DNA of 64,000 bases from an uncultured Acidimicrobiales bacterium (GTDB taxonomy: Bacteria > Actinomycetota > Acidimicrobiia > Acidimicrobiales > Hopanoidiivorantaceae), in NCBI GenBank assembly GCA_958295755.1, contig OY282367.1:330294-394293 (forward strand), given 5' to 3'. A program made the translations under genes and the position numbers. Under the pieces are notes generated by a model that searched no databases, was not told where the DNA came from, and saw only the letters and a program-made list of their open reading frames with translations. The stretch's first letter is position 1, and each line of letters starts with the position of its first letter. Below, one piece after another: positions 1 through 6,435 of the stretch.

Positions 1-508
1 CCATATTCTCTGTGGCTTGACTGGCATCCCTCGCATTATCGTCTTCAGCATTATCTGCGTGTCTATCCGCCGCTTCTGTTCCATACACAGCCCGATATAC
101 CTGAGCGGCAACCTCCGATGAATTCATGACCTCAGCGATACCGACTCTGCGAAGTTGCTCAGCTTCTCCGGTAGCGTCTCTAGCATCAGTGTTACCAGCT
201 GTATCGCTAGCTGTGGTTCTAACAAGAATCACAGGCGTGGTTGCCATCTCCCCACCAGCTGACTGCAGGTTTTCTAGCAGCTCTATCGCCATGTGAGTTG
301 AAGTAATACAAACAACAGCGTCAGCGTCTTCCTGCTCCACAGCTACTATAAGACTCTCGGGTGTTTGGCGCAAACCGAGATAGATAACTTCGGCTCCAGC
401 ATCTCGCAAAATGAGGGCGATGTTTCTCAGGTCGCGTGTGCGCCCTTCAGAACCGAGCTTTCCTAAAACTATTTTTGCGAGCGGTTTCATAAACTGATTT
501 TCATTCAT
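1..508 (-). CDS. Cobalamin-binding (B12-binding) domain protein, partial
   Basis: The frame is open from an ATG at 508 (a second in-frame ATG is at 490) to the window edge, so the C-terminus is missing. The N-terminal half resembles the small cobalamin-binding domain of methylmalonyl-CoA mutase: a beta strand (AKIVLGKLGSEG), a helix, then AGAEVIYLGLRQTPESLI, which closely follows the mutase pattern. The usual axial-ligand motif DxHxxG is replaced by SEGRTRD, so the cobalt-coordinating His is absent. The visible C-terminal part is Ala/Asp-rich. It could be a non-catalytic B12-domain paralogue or a regulatory subunit. No Shine-Dalgarno sequence is seen before either start. It is divergent from the acyl-CoA synthetase gene. 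Confidence 0.65.
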   Translation of the reverse strand, partial: MNENQFMKPLAKIVLGKLGSEGRTRDLRNIALILRDAGAEVIYLGLRQTPESLIVAVEQEDADAVVCITSTHMAIELLENLQSAGGEMATTPVILVRTTASDTAGNTDARDATGEAEQLRRVGIAEVMNSSEVAAQVYRAVYGTEAADRHADNAEDDNARDASQATENM

Positions 509-530
509 TCTAACAGGCGGTAAAATATCT

Positions 531-580
531 TATAGCGCGCTATAGTTTAATGCGATGAGAATTGCTATTTGAACTATAGC
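531..580. promoter_or_regulatory. Palindrome and inverted repeat in divergent promoter region
   Basis: TATAGCGCGCTATA at 531-544 is a perfect 14-bp palindrome. Its right arm continues as GCTATAGTT (539-547), which is repeated in inverted orientation as AACTATAGC at 572-580 with 24 bp between. Both lie between the divergent cobalamin-domain and acyl-CoA synthetase genes. This is what an operator for a dimeric regulator could look like; no regulator is identified. Confidence 0.45.
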
Positions 581-650
581 TTTTGTAGTTCCCAACACAA
601 GTTTTCCCCTGAAAGTTTCAGCCCCTCAGCCGACTATTCGCGACGCCATA

Positions 651-2273
651 TTGGCGCGTCGTGAGGATCCCTCCATTGCGATCCTTTACGAGGATGAATC
701 TTGGACTTACCGCGAGTATGTAGCCGAATGCTCTGCTGTAGCAAATTTTCTAGTCGGTGACGGGCAGGCCAGTGAGAGAGGCAACGATGCCAGTAGCCCC
801 TTCCATATAGGCGTGCTGCTTGACAACGGCCCGCATTTTTCTGTGGCTTTGGGTGCGGCATCGCTGTGCGGGGCAGTAGTTGTAGGCATTAACCCCACTC
901 GTCGCGGAGGCGAGCTGGTGCGTGATGTTACTCACACGCAATGCCAGATGATCCTAACCGAAAGCCGCTACTTAGAGTTACTAGAGCCGGTGAAGCAGAG
1001 CAATGTTAGTGTTATGGACTTGCCAGAGTGGTCTGGCGAGTTAGAAGCTCATCGCGGCAAACCCGCACCCGATGTGGAAATCGACCCGGCCGCGCCCTAC
1101 CTGTTGCTGTTCACCTCAGGCACAACAGGGCAACCTAAAGCAGCTATTTGTTCACAGCAGCGCATCGCCCGCATCGGTGGCGTCATAGCGCAGACGCACG
1201 GTCTTACTTCTGAGGATGTCTGTTACCAGTCAATGCCAATGTTTCACTCCAACGCTTTGATGGCAGGGTGGAGCCCTTGCATCACGACAGGGGCAACTGG
1301 GGCGTTTCGCCGGAAGTTCTCAGCATCGAGCTGGCTGGCAGATGTTCGCAAGTTCGGGGCTACCTACTTCAACTATGTGGGCAAGCCACTCACCTATATC
1401 ATGGCTACGCCGTCGCGTCCAGACGATGCCGACAACCCGCTGCGAGTAGTCTTCGGCAACGAAGGCGCACCGCACGATCTGGATCGTTTTGCCGAGCGAT
1501 TCGGCGTGGTAGCCCACGACAGCTACGGCTCGACCGAAGGCGGCTTCGGCGTATCCCGCACGCCCGACACGCCACCTGGCGCGCTTGGCAGAGGCGACGA
1601 TCAGACCAAAATTTACGATGCCGACACAGGTTTGGAATGTCCACGAGCCGTCTTTGCTTCCGATGGTAGCTTGTTGAACGCCACCGAAGCTACGGGCGAG
1701 ATTGTCCATCTGCAAGCAGTGAGCGATTTTGAAGGCTATTGGAATAACCAAGAGGCCGATGTAGAGCGCACGAGAGAGGGTATCTATTGGTCGGGCGACT
1801 TGGGGTATATGGATTCAGATGGGTTCGTCTATTTCGCAGGGCGAAACTTCGACTGGCTGCGCGTAGACGGCGAGAACTTTGCTGCAGCCCCGTTAGAACG
1901 CATCTTGGTGCGCCACGAAGACATCGACTTGGCAGCAGTCTATGCGGTGCCCAACAGCGATGTGGGCGACGATGTAATGGCAGCTGTGATACATCGACCC
2001 GGAGCCGAGTTTGACCCTGAAAGCTTCACAGCGTTCTTAGAAGCACAGAGCGACTTAGGGACCAAGTGGGCACCTAAGTACGTACGCTGGGCGCAGGATT
2101 TACCGAAGACTCAGACAATGAAGATACTAAAGAGGGTTATGCGCGCTGAGCGGTGGGAAGTAGAAGACGAAGTATGGCTAAGAGACGGCGACAGCTATCG
2201 GCTACTGACAGCCGCTGATATTGAAGCTATCCGCAAAGCATTCGAAGCACGAAACCGATTACATCTACTTTAA
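651..2273 (+). CDS. Acyl-CoA synthetase (AMP-dependent synthetase/ligase, FadD-like)
   Basis: ATP-dependent activation of a carboxylic acid to its acyl-CoA through an acyl-adenylate. The ANL-family signatures are present in order: the phosphate loop LFTSGTTGQPKAA (about residues 150-165), YGSTEGGFG, YWSGDLGYMDSDGFVYFAGR, and the C-terminal catalytic-lysine segment KTQTMKILKR. The length (about 540 aa) is normal. The substrate cannot be assigned. The start is uncertain: the frame stays open upstream to about 573 with no ATG or GTG, and TTG at 651 has no ribosome-binding site, although homology-like sequence (IRDAI) continues upstream. An unusual start (for example CTG at 609) is possible. It probably feeds the beta-oxidation-type genes elsewhere in the window. 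Confidence 0.85.
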   Translation: MARREDPSIAILYEDESWTYREYVAECSAVANFLVGDGQASERGNDASSPFHIGVLLDNGPHFSVALGAASLCGAVVVGINPTRRGGELVRDVTHTQCQMILTESRYLELLEPVKQSNVSVMDLPEWSGELEAHRGKPAPDVEIDPAAPYLLLFTSGTTGQPKAAICSQQRIARIGGVIAQTHGLTSEDVCYQSMPMFHSNALMAGWSPCITTGATGAFRRKFSASSWLADVRKFGATYFNYVGKPLTYIMATPSRPDDADNPLRVVFGNEGAPHDLDRFAERFGVVAHDSYGSTEGGFGVSRTPDTPPGALGRGDDQTKIYDADTGLECPRAVFASDGSLLNATEATGEIVHLQAVSDFEGYWNNQEADVERTREGIYWSGDLGYMDSDGFVYFAGRNFDWLRVDGENFAAAPLERILVRHEDIDLAAVYAVPNSDVGDDVMAAVIHRPGAEFDPESFTAFLEAQSDLGTKWAPKYVRWAQDLPKTQTMKILKRVMRAERWEVEDEVWLRDGDSYRLLTAADIEAIRKAFEARNRLHLL

Positions 2274-2299
2274 TTGCTAGAACTAGGCGGGGGATGAAA

Positions 2300-3349
2300 C
2301 TAAATTTGCCAGCCCATAGTTTTGAGGAGTTGGGCGATTTGAGGTTTGACGGCTTCTATTGAGAGATGGCGTTTTGCTACTTGGAAATTTTCTTCCAACA
2401 ATTCTGTGTCTGGATTTGCTAGAAATGTCTTCACCGCTTCGGTTTCCCAAGGGTATGCCCATTGGAAGCCCAGGTCGCGCAACTCTTCGGCTATGGGGTA
2501 GTCACTTACTATGGCGGGTTTGCGATGGATAGCTGATTCCACCGCAGGGTTGCCAAAGCCTTCCCACCAAGAGGGGTATACCACCACATCGCTTGCGGCG
2601 TAGATGTCACTTTCTGACAGAGAAGCGGTCGCCTCGCCTTGGTTGTGGATGACACGGCATTCGGCTGATTGCAGAATGACTTCCAGTGTCGGTCCGTAGC
2701 CGTCTTCCGCGGGACCTACCAACCAGTAGGTGCCGCCTAGTTTTTCAGCCAAGATGACAGCTCCTAGGATGTTTTTTCGTTGGATAGCACGAACTGGGTG
2801 GGTTACGAGCAGCTCACCTTCAGCCACGCCAAGCATTTCGCGAGTAGCTTTGCGGTCGCCGGGCCACGGGTTGATATCAAAGGGGTTATAGATGCGCACG
2901 GCTTGGATACCTCGAGCTAGCATCTGGTGTTTAGTGAAGTCGTTGATGACCACATGCTGCCAAAAGGGGTCGTGTGCTGGTAGCTCCGCGATATGGCCTA
3001 GGTGAGCTCTTTGCCAAGAGGGGTCGTGGTGATGCATTATGGCTTGACGGCCGCGCAACACGCTCAGTAGAACTCTTGTGGCTGACAGGTTGAGCGGGAT
3101 AGACGCCATATTCTCGACTAAAGTGAGCTGGCATTCAGCCAGAACCGATTGAAGCTCTTCGGGTGAGAGAGGCTCCTCTGAACCTGCAGCCAAGCCGGGT
3201 AAGAGATGGTCCACATCGCCGTCTCCCGCGACCGTATAGGTGCTGAAGCCAATCTTGCCAAGTATCTGCTGCCATATTCGGGCAGTGGTTGAAACACCGT
3301 CGTGGTCGCCGAGACGAAACGAGACAATGGCACAAGCAGGCATACTCAA
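2300..3349 (-). CDS. Glycosyltransferase, GT4-like
   Basis: A retaining GT-B glycosyltransferase of about 350 residues. The N-terminal domain begins with SFRLGDHDGVSTTAR, a glycine loop typical of GT4 enzymes. The C-terminal domain has HPVRAIQRKN and the nucleotide-sugar motif EGFGNPAVE, which fits E-x7-E, near residue 265. Donor and acceptor are unknown. It is divergent from a GH63-like hydrolase gene with only 31 bp between the two start codons, so the two are probably co-regulated and may act on the same glycoside (inference). ATG at 3343 is an alternative start. Confidence 0.8.
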   Translation of the reverse strand: MSMPACAIVSFRLGDHDGVSTTARIWQQILGKIGFSTYTVAGDGDVDHLLPGLAAGSEEPLSPEELQSVLAECQLTLVENMASIPLNLSATRVLLSVLRGRQAIMHHHDPSWQRAHLGHIAELPAHDPFWQHVVINDFTKHQMLARGIQAVRIYNPFDINPWPGDRKATREMLGVAEGELLVTHPVRAIQRKNILGAVILAEKLGGTYWLVGPAEDGYGPTLEVILQSAECRVIHNQGEATASLSESDIYAASDVVVYPSWWEGFGNPAVESAIHRKPAIVSDYPIAEELRDLGFQWAYPWETEAVKTFLANPDTELLEENFQVAKRHLSIEAVKPQIAQLLKTMGWQI

Positions 3350-3380
3350 AGAAGCTTAACTAAAGCATAGGGGCAAGAAC

Positions 3381-4622
3381 ATGAGGCAATCTGAAAATCT
3401 CTTTGAAAAAGCGCGAGAAGTCATGTCGGCGCACTGGCGCAGTGGTAGCAAGCCAACATGGGGCTACACCGCGCCTAACCCCGAACGCTACGAGTGGCAA
3501 TGGCTGTGGGACTCTTGCTTCCACGCTATTATCTGGGCCGAACTTGGCGAAGCCGACCGAGGATTGCTAGAACTTGCGACTCTGCTTGAGACTATGGAAC
3601 CATCTGGCTTCTTACCTCACATGAACTATGTTGCTGACCCAGCGGCAGCCAAAGAGTTCTGGGGCAGAGAGGGCACATCTTCCATCACACAACCTCCGAT
3701 GTTCGGTCACGCTATAGCCGAATTGGTTCGCAAGGGAGTGGACGTGCCAGAAGAGCTTGTAGAAAAGGCTGCTCTAGGACTTAGATTTTTTTTGCAATTT
3801 AGAATCCACAAGCCATCAGGACTTATTGTGCTTTGCCATCCTTGGGAGTCAGGCGCAGACGACAGCCTTCGTTGGGACAGCTTCTACGCAGTTCCCTACG
3901 GTCACCCTCGCTGGCAGGATGAGAAAATCAAGCTGATGGAAACTATTGCGCGAGATAGCAACGGCACCCCCTTGAGCAACCCGCGTTTTCCCGTAGCATC
4001 GGCCTGGTTCACAGCCGTGGTAGCTTTCAACATCGCAGAGTTAGCAAATGCCACAGGTGCTATAGACAAATCAGAAGCTACCGGTCTAGTTGAAGCAGTA
4101 GAAAGTAGCTGGGATGATGTGCTACACACTTGGGTAGATACTGCCACGACCGAGATCCAACAAACAAGTTCCCCTCCAATCCGAAAATCTGATTCAGGCG
4201 ATAGCAAGCAGACCCCCGTGCTAGAAGCCCTGCTCGGCGTCCTAGCCGACCGCAACGAAGAACGTCTAGCTATAGTTTGCGAAGACTTGTTCAACCCCAG
4301 CAAATATGGTGCCCCTTACGGCCCAGCAGGAGTAAGTCAAAGCCACAAATCCTACGAAGGCCACAGCTACTGGCGAGGCGCAACCTGGCCCCAGCTAACC
4401 TATCTCCTCTGCCACGCTCTCCAAGCTCGCGCTAACTCTTCGGCTGATCGAGCTAGTGCTAACTCTTCGGCTGCTCGACTTCGTATTGGTGCCGACTCCC
4501 TAGCCACACAACTCCGCTCCGGGGCTATTACCTCCAACTTTGCCGAACACTGGCACCCCCAAACCGCCCACCCCGGCGGTGCCACCCCCCAATCCTGGAC
4601 AGCCCTGGCAATAGTATCTTGA
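3381..4622 (+). CDS. GH63-like (glucosyl/mannosylglycerate hydrolase-type) glycoside hydrolase
   Basis: An (alpha/alpha)6-barrel glycosidase resembling the bacterial GH63 enzymes that hydrolyse mannosylglycerate or glucosylglycerate. Visible signatures are WQWLWDSCFHAIIW near the N-terminus, HPWESGADDS around residue 155 (candidate acid Asp), GHSYWRGATWPQ near residue 325, and a C-terminal FAEHWHPQT segment (candidate Glu base). The residue roles are inferred from the family. Close to the C-terminus, residues about 351-368 are encoded by a 27-bp tandem duplication (NSSADRAS/NSSAARLR) that is probably a local expansion. It is divergently paired with the glycosyltransferase gene, suggesting synthesis and breakdown of one compatible solute. 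It ends 8 bp from the convergent lipoprotein gene. Confidence 0.7.
   Translation: MRQSENLFEKAREVMSAHWRSGSKPTWGYTAPNPERYEWQWLWDSCFHAIIWAELGEADRGLLELATLLETMEPSGFLPHMNYVADPAAAKEFWGREGTSSITQPPMFGHAIAELVRKGVDVPEELVEKAALGLRFFLQFRIHKPSGLIVLCHPWESGADDSLRWDSFYAVPYGHPRWQDEKIKLMETIARDSNGTPLSNPRFPVASAWFTAVVAFNIAELANATGAIDKSEATGLVEAVESSWDDVLHTWVDTATTEIQQTSSPPIRKSDSGDSKQTPVLEALLGVLADRNEERLAIVCEDLFNPSKYGAPYGPAGVSQSHKSYEGHSYWRGATWPQLTYLLCHALQARANSSADRASANSSAARLRIGADSLATQLRSGAITSNFAEHWHPQTAHPGGATPQSWTALAIVS
4431..4484 (+). repeat. 27-bp tandem duplication inside the GH63-like gene
   Basis: Two copies of a 27-bp unit starting GCTAACTCTTCGGCTG (4431-4457 and 4458-4484). The unit length keeps the frame and inserts about nine residues. 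Confidence 0.8.
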
Positions 4623-4646
4623 GAATTGATTTAGAATTGATTCAAT
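4623..4646. repeat. 12-bp tandem repeat spanning a stop codon
   Basis: GAATTGATTTA followed by GAATTGATTCA. Read on the minus strand it duplicates the last codons (Asn-Gln-Phe) and TAA stop of the lipoprotein gene that ends at 4631. Confidence 0.65.
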
Positions 4647-6352
4647 CCAGCAGGCGAGGATTGTGATCTGTCTGCGGCTTGGAGGCCGCCTGTGATTCTT
4701 AGGGTGTAGAGGTTATCTGGGGCGCAGTCCCATTCGCCTGCGGTGGTGGGGTGTTGGCGTTGCCAGTTGCCGTCTTGGTATCTGAGAAGAGCGAAGCAGT
4801 TGGTGGGAGTTTTGCTTGCGGGATTGGAAGGGGCGTGGAGGCCGTGGGCATCCCAGTTGTCTATGTTGGCGACTGCTTCTAGGACAGCTTGGGTGGTTAG
4901 AGGCAGGAAAGTGTTACCGGCTTCGGGCTGGATCGCTTGCCTGACTGCTTCTTCAAATAGACGCGCTGCGGCCCAAGCTGCTACGCCTTGGAGATCGGGT
5001 TCAGACGGCAAGCGGCTATCAGAGCGGCTCAGAAATGAAAGCGTAGTGATGTATTGCGTGAGATCTCTGTTCAGCTGTGCTTCTTCTATGGGAAGAAGGT
5101 GAGTTGCCAGATATATATTGGCTGACTCTGCTGCTGTTGCGCTGAGAACTGCTGAGAAATCTGCGCGGTTGCAGGTCATATCGCAGAAGGTAAATTCAAG
5201 GTTTAGACGCTCGCGGGTATCTGAAGTATCGCTTTCAGATATTTCAGACTCAGCAGGGCAGTTTTCACCTTCTGAGCTACCGGCACCATCGGAAGGGTCA
5301 TCTTCAGAGGCACTACCATCGGAAGACTCGCCATCGGAAGCTTCATTTTCATCGCTTCCCTCTTCAACTCCATCAGCATTGCTATCGTCATTACTGCTAT
5401 CGTCTTCTGCTTCACCAGAGGTATCGCCAGGATCTCCGGTTTGCAAGAAGTTTGCCAGCCAGACGCCGTCGGTCGGCCACAACAAAGAGCGCACACCTTG
5501 AGTTACCATCTGGTCATACAACTCTATTGGAGCACATAACAGTGAGGTAAGTTGTGTGGTTGGTTCCAGAATAGTCGTATAGCCCTGCGACAGGGCTGCT
5601 TCTATTTCTTTTTCGCCCCGGATAATAGAGGTGGAGATATCGTCCAATAAAATCATGGCGGCAGCATCCTCTCCTTCGGGGCTGATCTCCGCCAACGTTT
5701 GAAGGGGGCCAACTTGGATTACGCCGGGCGGTGTGGGGTTGGAAAGAAAAGTTTCAGCTCGGCCTTGTCGTTGAGGGCTTTTTGCCACAGCGGGAAAATC
5801 AAGCACAGGGCAATCTTCGCCCCCGAGCTGTGATAAACCTTCGTGGTCAAACAGAGCATCGGAACCCACGATTGCGAAGATGTCGCCTTGGCACGCCCTC
5901 TCTATAGCGGCTTCGTGGTTGAAGAGTCCTGTATCTATGTAGACCACTTCAATTTCACGTCCACCAAGCCCGCCGAAGACATTGACCGCCTCAGCCCAAG
6001 CTGCCACGCCACCCCACGCGGAGCGGGAACGACCATCAGCGATGCCACCCGTTTCTACATCGGCGATAACACCCACCCTGATGGTCGTATCTGTAACACC
6101 GGGCACATCAACAGCTGGGATAGTCGTGCTCGTAGGAACAAGGATTGTGGTGGTAGGTGAAGGAGTCTCGCCATCTGGCAGAGTGGTTGTGGGTAGCGTT
6201 GTTGTAGGTGGTGCTGTTGTAGATGAGGGGGTGGTGAATTGAGGTGGCCCAGCTTCGGGGACGACAGGCCTGGTGCAGGCAAGTGCTACCAGTCCGAGCA
6301 CGGCCGCAAGCAACCACGCAATACAGAACCTCCTTTGACTCAACCGTGCCAC
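4631..6352 (-). CDS. Substrate-binding lipoprotein, type I periplasmic-binding fold
   Basis: The extracytoplasmic solute receptor of a branched-chain-type ABC importer, or an orphan sensor. A signal peptide ends in the lipobox LVALAC with Cys26 as the lipidation site. A Thr/Pro-rich wall-spanning linker follows (residues 30-80), and then a Peripla_BP_6-like body starting TDTTIRVGVIADVETGG. Around residues 305-375 there is a long Asp/Glu/Ser-rich insert of low complexity that splits the binding lobes and is not typical of the family. No permease or ATPase gene is adjacent. Start is GTG at 6352. A second receptor of this class (51505) is encoded next to its transporter. Confidence 0.75.
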   Translation of the reverse strand: MARLSQRRFCIAWLLAAVLGLVALACTRPVVPEAGPPQFTTPSSTTAPPTTTLPTTTLPDGETPSPTTTILVPTSTTIPAVDVPGVTDTTIRVGVIADVETGGIADGRSRSAWGGVAAWAEAVNVFGGLGGREIEVVYIDTGLFNHEAAIERACQGDIFAIVGSDALFDHEGLSQLGGEDCPVLDFPAVAKSPQRQGRAETFLSNPTPPGVIQVGPLQTLAEISPEGEDAAAMILLDDISTSIIRGEKEIEAALSQGYTTILEPTTQLTSLLCAPIELYDQMVTQGVRSLLWPTDGVWLANFLQTGDPGDTSGEAEDDSSNDDSNADGVEEGSDENEASDGESSDGSASEDDPSDGAGSSEGENCPAESEISESDTSDTRERLNLEFTFCDMTCNRADFSAVLSATAAESANIYLATHLLPIEEAQLNRDLTQYITTLSFLSRSDSRLPSEPDLQGVAAWAAARLFEEAVRQAIQPEAGNTFLPLTTQAVLEAVANIDNWDAHGLHAPSNPASKTPTNCFALLRYQDGNWQRQHPTTAGEWDCAPDNLYTLRITGGLQAADRSQSSPAGLNQF

Positions 6353-6435
6353 GCCTTATTTTGCCTCTGTTCAAATCAATTTGCTTACATGCAACTCAAA
6401 CGAATTTATACAGGTCAGGCAAGACCAACCCAGGC

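Noticed and set aside
509..572. Cobalamin riboswitch upstream of the B12-domain gene
   Set aside because: The available leader is too short and has none of the B12-box sequence; only the palindrome is seen.
5118..5501. Plus-strand frame inside the lipoprotein gene
   Set aside because: Ser-rich reading is the antisense of the acidic insert; no start signal.
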